Source: Brucella haematophila
Lineage (GTDB): Bacteria; Pseudomonadota; Alphaproteobacteria; Rhizobiales; Rhizobiaceae
Assembly: GCF_005938105.1 (NCBI RefSeq)
Contig: NZ_VCPE01000013.1
Coordinates: forward strand, 62,001-126,000
Direction of reading: 5' to 3'
DNA: 64,000 nt
This document shows, in pieces, positions 39,501 to 50,272 of this stretch (its first letter is position 1; the number at the start of each line of letters is the position of its first letter). The translations under genes were made by a program, and so were the position numbers. Below the pieces are notes generated by a model. That model did no database searches. It had not been told where the DNA came from and saw only the letters and a list, made by a program, of their open reading frames with translations.

Positions 39501-39712
39501 CGCATACGGGAACTTCTACGCGAGCGCTCTGTCGTTCTCACGCCGTAAGAGGCTGATGCATTGGTGTCGAAAACCATGCCGTCATCCGTATTCACATCGT
39601 TGAGCGCCCGCGCATAGGCATGCCGGGTGCCATGGCGCATGTCCTTCGCCTGCACCGACACGATGGAGACAATGGCCATGAGGCCCACCAGGGTCTGGGT
39701 CGAATAACGCAT
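39497..39712 (-). CDS. Small secreted hypothetical protein
   Basis: 71-residue product with a predicted Sec signal peptide (MRYSTQTLVGLMAIVSIVSVQA, cleavage near residue 22), leaving a mature peptide of about 49 residues rich in Arg, Ser, Thr and Asp (ASASYGVRTTERSRRSSRMR). GGGAG lies 9 nt before the ATG. I recognise no family. The signal peptide plus ribosome binding site are the only support. Confidence 0.6.
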   Translation of the reverse strand: MRYSTQTLVGLMAIVSIVSVQAKDMRHGTRHAYARALNDVNTDDGMVFDTNASASYGVRTTERSRRSSRMR

Positions 39713-39940
39713 TTCCGACGCTCCCGTCAGGCAAAGCGCCACGGCATCGGTTCGATCCGTTGAAAGGCGCCTTCTGTGTTGGTTTGAACGCTCACCCTTT
39801 TCGAAAGCCGTCTCGCGTCTTTCTGGACATGCGTTCCGTCCGCAAAATTGTGGGACCAGTGAACGGTGAACTGGCGACCGAAAGATGGCGCAAGCCGTCC
39901 GGCTTCGGGGCAGGTTTTCACAAAACCGTGATTGAAACAA

Positions 39941-39966
39941 AAAAGCCGGAGCGAAGGCTCCGGCTC
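39941..39966 (-). terminator. Terminator of MarR-family gene
   Basis: AGCCGGAG (39944-39951), loop CGAAGG and CTCCGGCT (39958-39965), with TTTTTTGTTTC on the minus strand. Confidence 0.9.
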
Positions 39967-39992
39967 GTCCGCGTGGGAAGATGTCTTGTTTC

Positions 39993-40430
39993 TTAGTGGG
40001 TCTTGTTCATCGATGCCGACATTTTGCGTAGCACGTTCAGTGCAACGCTCAATTCTTCATCGGTAACGCCTTCAAGCAGGTCCTCGCGCACATCACCGGC
40101 GAGTTTCTCAACCTGCTCCGCCAGAACCTTGCCCTCTTCGGTCATGACGACGCGCTTGGCGCGCCGGTCACCTTCAACCGTCTGACGCTCGATGAACGAC
40201 TGACGCTCCAAGCCGTCGAGAAGGCGAACCATGGTCGCATTCTCAATCTCGAGTGTTTCAGCCAGTTCTTTTTGATAAAGGCCTTCCTGTTCAATCAGTG
40301 CCAGCAGCGTGCGCGCGCGCGCCAATGTCAGGCCCCGCTCCTTCACCCTGGCGTCAAAAACGGTGCGAAGCTTGCGGTTCACCTTCGCCATGGCATCAAT
40401 CATTTCTGCTCTGAGATCTGTCGTGCTCAT
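39993..40430 (-). CDS. MarR-family transcriptional regulator
   Basis: 145-residue MarR-type winged helix protein: LTLARARTLLALIEQEGLYQKELAETLEIENATMVRLLDGLERQSFIERQ carries the recognition helix, and DRRAKRVVMTEEGK is the wing. The ATG at 40430 begins the similarity; AAGG is about 9 nt upstream. A perfect inverted repeat lies 18-29 bp upstream, suggesting autorepression. There is no adjacent efflux or catabolic gene, so the target regulon is unknown. Confidence 0.9.
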   Translation of the reverse strand: MSTTDLRAEMIDAMAKVNRKLRTVFDARVKERGLTLARARTLLALIEQEGLYQKELAETLEIENATMVRLLDGLERQSFIERQTVEGDRRAKRVVMTEEGKVLAEQVEKLAGDVREDLLEGVTDEELSVALNVLRKMSASMNKTH

Positions 40431-40447
40431 ATCCGATGCCTTATATA

Positions 40448-40459
40448 TTAGTAAACTAA
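40448..40459. promoter_or_regulatory. Candidate MarR operator
   Basis: TTAGT-AA-ACTAA is a perfect 5-2-5 inverted repeat just upstream of the MarR start. Confidence 0.5.
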
Positions 40460-40654
40460 CGATTGTGTTTCTGGATAAATGGCTCACGGTTCATTTTCAA
40501 TGGTTACACGCACAAGTCACGCAAGCGTGAAGTTTTTCCCTCAGCCAGGGGAGTAAAACCAAATAAGTTGTGCCTGAAGCCTGGATTTAAGAACCGAAAT
40601 AACTTGAAAAATGAATAGTCGTTAAAAAGAAAAATATGCGCTGTAAATGAAACC

Positions 40655-40683
40655 AAAAAGAAAAGCGGACCGAAGTCCGCTTC
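40655..40683 (-). terminator. Terminator of the atp operon
   Basis: AGCGGAC (40664-40670), loop CGAA and GTCCGCT (40675-40681), with TTTCTTTTTGG on the minus strand, 30 bp after atpC. Confidence 0.92.
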
Positions 40684-40712
40684 TCGGGAAAATCTGTGAA
40701 TTTCTTAGCCGA

Positions 40713-41120
40713 TCAGCCCGGTATAACCGCGCCCTGCAGCGTCATCAGCTGGTGCAGGAAGATTTCGGCCTTGGTGCGATGCTCCGGCGACGTCGCATCA
40801 TCGAGCGCCTTGCGGGCTTCATCGATGCGGCGCGTGATGTCCGACGGCTCAATGGCGTCGACATGCGTTGCGGATTCGGCCAGCACGGTGCAGCTCTGTG
40901 GGGTAATATCGGCAAAACCGCCGAAAACCACGTAAGAGTCGGACTTGCCGTCGGCAAGCTTCACCGAAACGACTCCCGGCATGATCGTCGACATCAGCGG
41001 CGAATGACCGGCGAGAGCCGTCAGATAGCCTTCGCTACCCGGAATGACGACTTCCGTCACCTGCGCGGAAAGCAGGAGGCGTTCAGGCGACACGAGTTCG
41101 AATTGGAAAGCTTGAGCCAT
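40713..41120 (-). CDS. atpC: F1-ATP synthase epsilon subunit
   Basis: 135-residue epsilon subunit of F1 (central stalk, regulatory). It has the conserved MAQAFQFELVSPERLLLSAQVTEVVIPGSEGYLTALAGHSPL beta-sandwich and the helical C-terminus (ITRRIDEARKALDDA). The ATG at 41120 begins the similarity. It is separated from atpD by 225 bp that contain a hairpin and a dispersed repeat, so it may be partly uncoupled from the rest of the operon. Confidence 0.96.
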   Translation of the reverse strand: MAQAFQFELVSPERLLLSAQVTEVVIPGSEGYLTALAGHSPLMSTIMPGVVSVKLADGKSDSYVVFGGFADITPQSCTVLAESATHVDAIEPSDITRRIDEARKALDDATSPEHRTKAEIFLHQLMTLQGAVIPG

Positions 41121-41165
41121 GGTTCTCACTTCGAGCGATCTAGTTAAAATGGAATCGTTGGAGCC

Positions 41166-41233
41166 GTTCTAACTATTTTTTTCCCGCATTTCCGGACGCA
41201 AAACCGTTTCACACTTTTGCTGGAAATGCTCCA
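41166..41233 (+). repeat. Dispersed intergenic repeat, family A (copy 3)
   Basis: CGCATTTCCGGACGCAAAAC and TTTTGCTGGAAATGCTCC match the copies at 22137 and 29321. It lies within the atpD-atpC gap. Confidence 0.6.
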
Positions 41234-41310
41234 AATCCCAAGAGCGCGACCTCGAAACTGGAAACCGGTTTTCGAAAAAATCGTGCTCAAACAAATGAAG
41301 AGGTCGTCTC

Positions 41311-41330
41311 GGTGGGCCTTTCGGCCCACC
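41311..41330 (-). terminator. Hairpin between atpD and atpC
   Basis: GGTGGGCC (41311-41318), loop TTTC and GGCCCACC (41323-41330) form a perfect 8-bp stem right after atpD. It lacks a T-run on the minus strand, so it may attenuate transcription or stabilise RNA rather than terminate fully. Confidence 0.55.
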
Positions 41331-41345
41331 GGGAAACTCAATTCA

Positions 41346-42923
<1,578 letters not shown>

Positions 42924-42986
42924 TTACCTTCCGTTAGCATGGTCCCGAAAAGTTGCAGACTTCCCGGATAGACCGTGCGGTAAACC

Positions 42987-43865
42987 CTAGAGCGCTTCCG
43001 CGCCCGAAATGATTTCGATCAGTTCCTTGGTGATCTGAGCCTGACGCTGACGGTTATACGTGATCGACAACTTGTTGATCATGTCACCGGCATTACGCGT
43101 CGCATTGTCCATCGCGCTCATCTTCGCGCCCATTTCGCCCGCCACATTTTCCAAGAGAGCGCGGAAAATCTGGACCGAAATATTGCGCGGGATCAGCGTG
43201 CTCAGGATCGCCGCAGGATCAGGTTCGTACTCATAAATCGCATCGCTTGCAGTGTCCGCCTGCGCAACATCGCCAGCCGAAGCCGGAATGATCTGCTGTG
43301 CAGTCGGGATCTGTGCAATCACCGACTTGAATTCGGAATAGAACAGGGTGCAGACATCAAAAGCGCCTTGTTCGAACAGCTCGATCACCTTGTGGCCGAT
43401 CTGGTCGGCATGCACAAAAGCGAGCTGCTTGACTTCGCGCAAATTGACGTGGTCGATGATCAGAGAGGCAAATTCGCGACGCAGAATATCTGCGCCCTTC
43501 TTGCCGACCGTGATGATCTTGACCGTCTTGCCTTCAGCGAGGAGCTTGCGGGTATGATCGCGCGCCAGGCGTGCGATCTGCGAATTGAAACCGCCGCAAA
43601 GGCCACGTTCTGCAGTGCAGACGACGAGCAGATGCACGTCGTCCTTACCTGTACCGGCCATCAATGCCGGTGCATCTTCGCCGCTGACATTCTGCGCGAT
43701 ATTCGCGAGAACGGCGCCCATGCGCTGCGAGTAAGGCCGTGCGGCCTCCGCAGCTTCCTGGGCACGGCGCAGCTTCGCCGCGGCGACCATCTGCATCGCC
43801 TTGGTGATTTTCTGCGTCGCCTTGACCGAGGCGATACGGTTTCTCAGATCCTTTAGTGAAGGCAT
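42987..43865 (-). CDS. atpG: F1-ATP synthase gamma subunit
   Basis: 292-residue gamma (rotor) subunit. The N-terminal coiled-coil [36 protein letters not shown] and the C-terminal helix [41 protein letters not shown] are both conserved. It lies between atpA (21 bp upstream) and atpD. Confidence 0.97.
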   Translation of the reverse strand: MPSLKDLRNRIASVKATQKITKAMQMVAAAKLRRAQEAAEAARPYSQRMGAVLANIAQNVSGEDAPALMAGTGKDDVHLLVVCTAERGLCGGFNSQIARLARDHTRKLLAEGKTVKIITVGKKGADILRREFASLIIDHVNLREVKQLAFVHADQIGHKVIELFEQGAFDVCTLFYSEFKSVIAQIPTAQQIIPASAGDVAQADTASDAIYEYEPDPAAILSTLIPRNISVQIFRALLENVAGEMGAKMSAMDNATRNAGDMINKLSITYNRQRQAQITKELIEIISGAEAL

Positions 43866-43886
43866 CCGTTCATCCCGTCACAAAAT

Positions 43887-45416
43887 TCAAGCGAAAGACT
43901 TGGCGAACGCGTCGACCGCTGCCTTGAGCTTTGCTTTGATGTCGTCGGTGAGCGCCTTCTGATCGCGGATCGCATCCAGCACATCCTTGTGCTCGGTGCG
44001 CAGCGAAGAAAGAAGACCTGCTTCGAACTTGCCAACCTGGTTGACGGCGATCTTGTCGAGATAGCCATTCACGCCGGCGAAAATCACGGCAACCTGTTCT
44101 TCCGTCTTGAGCGGCGAGAACTGCGGCTGCTTGAGAAGCTCGGTCAGACGTGCACCACGGTTCAGCAAACGCTGGGTCGAGGCATCGAGATCCGAACCGA
44201 ACTGTGCGAAGGCGGCCATTTCACGATACTGGGCGAGCTCGCCCTTGATCGAACCGGCAACCTGCTTCATGGCCTTGACCTGAGCCGAAGAACCAACGCG
44301 CGAAACCGACAGACCGACGTTAACAGCCGGACGGATACCCTGATAGAACAGGTTGGTTTCGAGGAAGATCTGGCCGTCGGTGATCGAGATCACGTTGGTC
44401 GGAATGAAGGCCGAAACGTCGTTGCCCTGTGTTTCGATGACCGGCAGAGCCGTCAGCGAGCCAGCGCCGTTTTCGTCGTTGAGCTTTGCAGCACGTTCCA
44501 GAAGACGCGAGTGCAGGTAGAAAACGTCGCCCGGATAAGCTTCACGGCCCGGAGGACGACGAAGCAGAAGGGACATCTGACGGTAAGCAACAGCCTGCTT
44601 GGACAGATCGTCGTAACCGATGAGAGCGTGCTGACCGTTGTCACGGAAGTATTCGCCCATTGCGCAACCTGCGAACGGAGCGAGGTACTGCATCGGAGCC
44701 GGATCGGAAGCGGTAGCAGCGATAACGATCGAATATTCGAGAGCGCCGCGTTCTTCGAGAACCTTGACGAACTGAGCAACAGTCGAACGCTTCTGGCCGA
44801 TAGCAACGTAAACGCAATAAAGCTTTTCGCTGTCCGGGCCGTTGTCGTGGATCGGCTTCTGGTTCAGGAAGGTGTCGAGAATGATGGCGGTCTTGCCGGT
44901 CTGACGGTCACCGATGACCAGCTCGCGCTGACCACGACCAACCGGGATCAGAGCGTCAACAGCCTTGAGGCCGGTCGACATTGGCTCATGAACCGACTTG
45001 CGCGGGATGATGCCCGGTGCTTTCACGTCGACGCGGCGACGCTCGGTGGCAACGATTGGGCCCTTGCCGTCGATCGGGTTGCCGAGCGCGTCAACGACGC
45101 GGCCCAGCAGGCCCGGACCAACCGGCACGTCAACGATGGCGCCGGTACGCTTAACGACGTCGCCTTCCTTGATGTCACGGTCGGCACCGAAGATAACGAC
45201 ACCAACGTTGTCGTTTTCAAGGTTGAGCGCCATGCCGCGAATGCCGCCGGGGAATTCGACCATTTCACCAGCCTGAACATTGTCCAGACCATAGACGCGA
45301 GCAATACCGTCGCCGACGGACAGAACCTGACCGACCTCGGAGACCTCAGCCTCCTTGCCGAAGTTCTTGATTTGCTCTTTCAGGATAGCGGAAATTTCCG
45401 CAGCGCGGATGTCCAT
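43887..45416 (-). CDS. atpA: F1-ATP synthase alpha subunit
   Basis: 509-residue alpha subunit, full length. The nucleotide-binding P-loop is [15 protein letters not shown] (near 169-183), and the alpha signature is [17 protein letters not shown]. The ATG overlaps the atpH stop by 1 bp (TGATG). Confidence 0.97.
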   Translation of the reverse strand: MDIRAAEISAILKEQIKNFGKEAEVSEVGQVLSVGDGIARVYGLDNVQAGEMVEFPGGIRGMALNLENDNVGVVIFGADRDIKEGDVVKRTGAIVDVPVGPGLLGRVVDALGNPIDGKGPIVATERRRVDVKAPGIIPRKSVHEPMSTGLKAVDALIPVGRGQRELVIGDRQTGKTAIILDTFLNQKPIHDNGPDSEKLYCVYVAIGQKRSTVAQFVKVLEERGALEYSIVIAATASDPAPMQYLAPFAGCAMGEYFRDNGQHALIGYDDLSKQAVAYRQMSLLLRRPPGREAYPGDVFYLHSRLLERAAKLNDENGAGSLTALPVIETQGNDVSAFIPTNVISITDGQIFLETNLFYQGIRPAVNVGLSVSRVGSSAQVKAMKQVAGSIKGELAQYREMAAFAQFGSDLDASTQRLLNRGARLTELLKQPQFSPLKTEEQVAVIFAGVNGYLDKIAVNQVGKFEAGLLSSLRTEHKDVLDAIRDQKALTDDIKAKLKAAVDAFAKSFA

Positions 45417-45976
45417 CAGCCGACCTCTTTCAGTGCAAGCTTGAGAGAAGATAGTTTGGTGCGAAGGGACGTGTCGATCTGACGCGAACCCATCTTGACG
45501 ATAAGACCGCCGAGGATCGACGGATCGACGGTGACGTTGATCGTCACGTCCTTGCCGGCCACGCTCTTCAGCGTTGCCTTCAATTCGTTTTCCTGCGCAG
45601 CGGTGAGCGCATGCGCGGAAGTGACATCGGCGGAAACTTCTCCGCGATGTTCAGCAGCAATCTTGTGGAATGCGGCGATAATGCCCGGCAGGGCGAAAAG
45701 GCGGCGGTTCGCTGCGACGACGCGCAGAAGATTTCCGACCAGACCCGTGATGCCCGCCTTGTCGGCAATGGCGCCGATCGCATGGAGCTGGTCTTCCGAA
45801 GAAAATACCGGACTGGAGATCAGACGCTTGAGGTCCTCGCTTCCGCTCAGAAGCGCCTCGAAACGAACAAGATCTTTCTCCACAGCAGCAACGGACTTGG
45901 CTTCGAGCGCCAGCTCGAAAAGCGATCCGGCGTAACGCTGTGCCACACCTGAAATGAGCGAAGACGTTTCAGCCAC
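45416..45976 (-). CDS. atpH: F1-ATP synthase delta subunit
   Basis: 186-residue delta subunit (OSCP) that joins F1 to the peripheral stalk. Start at GTG 45976 gives [24 protein letters not shown], the usual beginning; an in-frame TTG two codons earlier sits on the AGG ribosome binding site and is less likely. First gene of the five-gene F1 operon; the F0 genes lie elsewhere, as is usual in alphaproteobacteria. Confidence 0.95.
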   Translation of the reverse strand: MAETSSLISGVAQRYAGSLFELALEAKSVAAVEKDLVRFEALLSGSEDLKRLISSPVFSSEDQLHAIGAIADKAGITGLVGNLLRVVAANRRLFALPGIIAAFHKIAAEHRGEVSADVTSAHALTAAQENELKATLKSVAGKDVTINVTVDPSILGGLIVKMGSRQIDTSLRTKLSSLKLALKEVG

Positions 45977-46109
45977 GAACAACCTGCTCTCTACGTTGAA
46001 ACCATCCTTTTGGGGCCCACTATTGCTCAGGACGCCAAGCCGATGATTTTATTGAATGTTTCCGGAAAACCACTGACGCGCGAGCACGTCAACACCGAAA
46101 TGTGATTGC

Positions 46110-46124
46110 CGTCTAGCATAGACG
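46110..46124. promoter_or_regulatory. Inverted repeat upstream of the atp operon
   Basis: CGTCTA-GCA-TAGACG is a perfect 6-3-6 inverted repeat, about 135 bp upstream of atpH in the region that must hold the operon promoter. It could bind a regulator. Confidence 0.4.
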
Positions 46125-46200
46125 AACAGGACTCGCAACACGCGAATCCCGCACTTTTGTGTAAGTTTTGTCGCGTTTTCAGATCAAAAAAGTCGCAGGG

Positions 46201-46590
46201 TTAACCGATGAAGCCAAAAGCGTAGAGCAGTGGCCCGGCGGCCAGAAGGAATTCTACAATTGCTGCCAACCAGTTATAGACGGTGCCGCCCCTATCGGAC
46301 ATCATCGAGATGAAGCGACCGAACAGCGCAAAGCCCCATGCCACACCCAAAACGATCCACAGGTAGGGCTGTGCAAAGATAAGAGCGCCAAGACCGAGAG
46401 CGAGATAGGGACCAGCCAGCACTGCGCGGATGGCGCTGAAGGCTTCGGGCCGCGCATTGATCGCCTGCAACCGCAAGAGCTTCATGGTGATACCGGGCGC
46501 AAACAGCATCACGATGCCCGCAAAGGCGGTCACGGCTGCCGAGCTCCAGGCGAGCCATTCGCCGGTCGTGGTGGGAAGATAGAATTCCAT
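46201..46590 (-). CDS. Small four-helix membrane protein (DUF4345-like)
   Basis: 129-residue inner-membrane protein with about four hydrophobic helices; FSAIRAVLAGPYLALGLGALIFAQP recalls DUF4345-type proteins, though the match is from memory. The ATG at 46590 follows GAGGG at about 8 nt. It stands alone upstream of the atp operon on the same strand. Function unknown. Confidence 0.75.
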   Translation of the reverse strand: MEFYLPTTTGEWLAWSSAAVTAFAGIVMLFAPGITMKLLRLQAINARPEAFSAIRAVLAGPYLALGLGALIFAQPYLWIVLGVAWGFALFGRFISMMSDRGGTVYNWLAAIVEFLLAAGPLLYAFGFIG

Positions 46591-46672
46591 CGCGATCACC
46601 CTCAAATTTGAACAGCACGGCTATAAACCAGTTTTGCACAAACGAAAACCGATCACACCGCCTGAACACGCT

Positions 46673-46719
46673 CGAGCGCATCCCGAAGCGGGTGAAACGG
46701 TTTTCGGAAAAGTTGCCAA
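46673..46719. repeat. Dispersed intergenic repeat, family C
   Basis: GAGCGCATCCCGAAGCGGGTG and AAACGGTTTTCGGAAAAGTT. Related words occur at 62702-62755 and, more weakly, at 238-262 and 42937-42970. Confidence 0.5.
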
Positions 46720-46745
46720 GCAATTCAAGCATGTGGTGCCGGCGT

Positions 46746-47123
46746 TCAGCGCGACATCGAACCGCGCATCCCGATGATACGTGTCAGAATCGACCGCAGG
46801 AAAAGAATGGCCACCGCACCAATCGCCCAGATGATCCCAAGTGCGGGACCGAGCAAGGACTGCAGCAATCCAACCCCCGTGCTGGCTACCTGGTCCAGCT
46901 TGGAGGTGTTCAGCAGCGTGGCCACTTCTGCGCCGATCAGGCCTTTTCCGGCTTCGGCCAAAGCCGCTCCGTTACCGCTGATCCAGACAATCACAGCATC
47001 CGATATGGCGTAGGCAAACCACATCAGCAATGTCCAGACTGCCAGCCCCACAAGGGTGATCAGCCAGAATGCGGGACCGGTTTTAGTCGAAGATCTCGTT
47101 TGGTTGACAGGGTCATATTTCAT
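46746..47123 (-). CDS. Small membrane protein, hypothetical
   Basis: 125-residue protein with two strong membrane segments (FWLITLVGLAVWTLLMWFAYAI near residues 20-40 and LLGPALGIIWAIGAVAILFLRSI near 90-113) and a soluble loop between them. The ATG at 47123 has GAGGC about 10 nt upstream; an in-frame TTG three codons earlier is possible. It lies just downstream of priA on the same strand. I do not recognise a characterised family. Confidence 0.75.
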   Translation of the reverse strand: MKYDPVNQTRSSTKTGPAFWLITLVGLAVWTLLMWFAYAISDAVIVWISGNGAALAEAGKGLIGAEVATLLNTSKLDQVASTGVGLLQSLLGPALGIIWAIGAVAILFLRSILTRIIGMRGSMSR

Positions 47124-47225
47124 TGGTTTCAAGCCTCAGTGGAACCTTGGAAACCACTCTGCATCCTCTAGTGACTAGAGAAGCAACCCCCAATTTGTTG
47201 AAACCGTTTCGATGGATATGCGCGG

Positions 47226-49448
47226 CTACAGGAAACTTTGCGGATCGATGTCGACCTGCACTCTGATAGACCCTCGCTCCTTCGGCGAAGCGGCCAGCAA
47301 AGCGCGGATAAAGGATTGAATATCCGCGCGTTTTGTCCCGTGGATCAATATTCGGAACCGATGCCTTCCGCGCACCAGCGCCAGTGGCGCTTCGGCTGGA
47401 CCGAGCACCGAAACCTCCGAAGAGGACGGCGCGGCGCGGCGAAGGGCGCGGGCATGATTTTCAGCATCCGGACGATTATCGGCAGAGATGATCAGCGCGG
47501 CCAGCCGCCCGAATGGCGGCAGTGCACTGCGCTCTCGCTCCTCGATTTCGCGTGCATAAAACGCCTCGGTATCGCCGCTGACGATAGCGCGCATAACCGG
47601 ATGGTCCGGTTGGTAAGTCTGGATCAGACCGAGGCTCTTGCGGCCCGTTCGCCCCGCGCGTCCGGTAACCTGATTGAGAAGCTGAAAGGTGCGTTCAGCG
47701 GCGCGCGGGTCGCCATTGGCCAGCCCCAGATCGGCATCCACTACGCCCACCAGCGTCATATTGGGGAAATTGTGCCCCTTGGCGACGAGCTGCGTGCCGA
47801 TGACGATATCAGCCTCGCCCTTCGCAATGGCATCGAGTTCCAGACGCAACCGCTTCACGCCCCCCGCCATATCAGACGAAAGCACTATGATTCGCGCGTC
47901 GGTGAAGGTCGCCGCAACTTCTTCCGCGATGCGCTCCACGCCCGGACCGCAGGCGACCAGATGATCGAGCGTGCCACACTCCGGGCAGGCTTCGGGCGTC
48001 GGCTCGTGATAACCGCATTGATGGCACATCAATTGACCGCGAAAGCGATGCTCGACCAGCCAGCTTGAACATTGCGGACACTGGAAGCGATGGCCGCAGA
48101 CGCGGCACAAGGTCAGCGGCGCATAACCACGACGATTGAGGAACAGCAGCGCCTGTTCACCGCGCTCCACCGTCTTCCCGACGGCTTCGGTCAGTGCAGG
48201 TGACAGAAAGCGCCCCGGCGGCGGCGGCGAGCGCCGCATGTCGATGGTCTTCAGATCGGGAAGGGCTGCTTCCGCATAGCGCCCATAAAGCTTGATTCGC
48301 TTGTAACGGCCCTGATCCGCATTGACCTGACTTTCGATGGAGGGCGTGGCAGAGGCCAGCACCACCGGAAAGCCGCCAATGTGGCCGCGCACGACAGCCA
48401 TGTCGCGGGCATTGTAGAAGACCCGGTCTTCCTGTTTGTAAGCCGGATCATGTTCTTCGTCGACGATGATCAGACCCAGTTCCTTGAAGGGCAGAAACAG
48501 CGCCGAACGCGCGCCTGCAACCACACGCACCGTGCCTTCGGTAACCTGACGCCAGACGCGCTCACGCGTGCGCGGCGCGAGGTCGGAATGCCATTCGGCT
48601 GGCTTGGCTCCAAACCTGTTGTGGAACCGGTCGAGAAACTGCTGCGTCAGGGCGATTTCCGGCAGGAGAATCAGCACCTGCTTGCCCTGCTCCAAGGCCT
48701 TGGCGACGGCTTCGAAATAAACTTCGGTCTTCCCGGAGCCAGTGACACCATCAAGAAGCGAAACGGAAAAACAGTCCGCCGCGACGGAATCAGAGAGCAT
48801 TTCGGCTGCTGCCTGCTGGTCTTCCGAAAGCGTGGCGCGGGCGTAATCGGTATCCGGCTTCGCCACCACGGCGGGCGGCGGCAGCATCACTTCATCGAAA
48901 ACGCCTTGCGCCTTCAGCCCTTCCACGACCGTCGTCGAAACACCAGCCGCATGGGCCAGACCGGATCGCGTCCAGGCCAGTCCGTCGCGAGCAAGCTCCA
49001 TTACGCGGGCACGGGCATCGGTCATGCGTTCCGGCTCGCCGCCTGAATAGCGCAAGCCCGGAACCGATGGTTCGGGATCGAAGGCCGCAGGCACGCGCAA
49101 CACCATGCGCGCCACCATGCCGGGGGGCGAAAGCGTGTAGTCCGCAGCCCAGCGCATGAAACGAAGCATCTCGCTATCCACGGGCGGACAATCGAAAACT
49201 TCGGAAATAGATCGCAATTTTTTGGCATCGACCGCATCGGTTTCGCCTTCGCAGACGATACCCGCAACTTCACGCGGTCCGAGCGGGACGCGCACGATCG
49301 ACCCGGGCTGGACGTTCATGCCCTCCGGGACCATATAAGAATAAGGCCGTTCTGCTGGCATAGGCACCAGCACCGGAACCACGCGCGGCGCGAGGCTCGG
49401 AAAGAGGCCTGGAACGGGGTTAGCAATATCGTGCGAATCTTTCGACAT
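47226..49448 (-). CDS. priA: Primosomal protein N' (replication restart helicase)
   Basis: 740-residue PriA, the superfamily 2 helicase that reloads DnaB at stalled forks. Order: N-terminal 3' DNA-binding domain (VVPVLVPMPAERPYSYMVPEG), Walker A LLDGVTGSGKTEVYFEA, DEEHD box (LIIVDEEHDPAYKQEDR), then the zinc module CRVCGHRFQCPQC and CHQCGYHEPTPEACPEC, then helicase motifs V-VI (QVTGRAGRTGRKS). All zinc cysteines are present. It is divergent from the aldolase gene. Confidence 0.97.
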   Translation of the reverse strand: MSKDSHDIANPVPGLFPSLAPRVVPVLVPMPAERPYSYMVPEGMNVQPGSIVRVPLGPREVAGIVCEGETDAVDAKKLRSISEVFDCPPVDSEMLRFMRWAADYTLSPPGMVARMVLRVPAAFDPEPSVPGLRYSGGEPERMTDARARVMELARDGLAWTRSGLAHAAGVSTTVVEGLKAQGVFDEVMLPPPAVVAKPDTDYARATLSEDQQAAAEMLSDSVAADCFSVSLLDGVTGSGKTEVYFEAVAKALEQGKQVLILLPEIALTQQFLDRFHNRFGAKPAEWHSDLAPRTRERVWRQVTEGTVRVVAGARSALFLPFKELGLIIVDEEHDPAYKQEDRVFYNARDMAVVRGHIGGFPVVLASATPSIESQVNADQGRYKRIKLYGRYAEAALPDLKTIDMRRSPPPPGRFLSPALTEAVGKTVERGEQALLFLNRRGYAPLTLCRVCGHRFQCPQCSSWLVEHRFRGQLMCHQCGYHEPTPEACPECGTLDHLVACGPGVERIAEEVAATFTDARIIVLSSDMAGGVKRLRLELDAIAKGEADIVIGTQLVAKGHNFPNMTLVGVVDADLGLANGDPRAAERTFQLLNQVTGRAGRTGRKSLGLIQTYQPDHPVMRAIVSGDTEAFYAREIEERERSALPPFGRLAALIISADNRPDAENHARALRRAAPSSSEVSVLGPAEAPLALVRGRHRFRILIHGTKRADIQSFIRALLAASPKERGSIRVQVDIDPQSFL

Positions 49449-49556
49449 GATCGCGTGACCTTGGCGCGGCTTTGCGCTAAAGAAAAGCCACCTTCCGGGA
49501 CTTAAATGGATTTAGCTCCCAAAAACCACCCGCGCTCATTATGGAGGAACGCTGTT

Positions 49557-50210
49557 ATGAAGTTTTTCGTGGACACTGCGGACGTCAAGGAAATCCGCGA
49601 ACTGAACGACCTCGGACTGGTCGATGGCGTGACCACCAATCCGTCCCTCATCCTGAAGTCGGGTCGTGACATCATTGAAGTTACCAAGGAAATCTGCTCC
49701 TTCGTCAAGGGCCCGGTTTCGGCCGAGGTTGCTGCGACCGAGTATGAGCAGATCATGAAGGAAGCGGCCGTCATCTCCAAGATCGCAGACAATATCTGCA
49801 TCAAGCTGCCGCTGACGCTCGACGGCCTCAAGGCTTGTAAGGCCCTGACCTCGGACGGCCACAAGACCAACGTGACCCTCTGCTTCTCGGCCAATCAGGC
49901 ACTGCTCGCCGCCAAGGCTGGCGCTACCTTCGTTTCGCCGTTCATTGGCCGTATCGACGATATGGGCGTCAACGGCATGGAACTGATCGCCGAAATCCGT
50001 ACGATCTTCGACAATTACGATTTCCGCACCGAAATTCTTGCCGCTTCGGTTCGTACCGTCAATCACGTCAAGGAAGCAGCGCTTATCGGCGCCGATGTCG
50101 TGACCGCACCTCCGGCAACGCTGAAGGCGCTCGTCAAGCATCCGCTGACCGACAAGGGCCTCGAAACCTTCCTCGCCGATTGGGCGAAGACCGGCCAGAA
50201 GATCGCTTAA
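49557..50210 (+). CDS. tal: Transaldolase-like fructose-6-phosphate aldolase
   Basis: 217-residue TalC/MipB-type barrel enzyme. [31 protein letters not shown] is the family start, and [16 protein letters not shown] contains the Schiff-base lysine. This short subfamily includes both transaldolase and fructose-6-phosphate aldolase, which cannot be told apart here. The ATG at 49557 has GGAGG about 11 nt upstream, preferred over an in-frame start 17 codons earlier. Single gene with a terminator. Confidence 0.92.
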   Translation: MKFFVDTADVKEIRELNDLGLVDGVTTNPSLILKSGRDIIEVTKEICSFVKGPVSAEVAATEYEQIMKEAAVISKIADNICIKLPLTLDGLKACKALTSDGHKTNVTLCFSANQALLAAKAGATFVSPFIGRIDDMGVNGMELIAEIRTIFDNYDFRTEILAASVRTVNHVKEAALIGADVVTAPPATLKALVKHPLTDKGLETFLADWAKTGQKIA

Positions 50211-50233
50211 TCAGCGACCTAACGAGACAGATG

Positions 50234-50262
50234 AAAGGCGGGCTCATGGCCCGCCTTTTTTA
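50234..50262 (+). terminator. Terminator after tal
   Basis: GGCGGGC (50237-50243), 5-nt loop and GCCCGCC (50249-50255), then TTTTTTATT. Confidence 0.92.
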
Positions 50263-50272
50263 TTGCAGCTCA

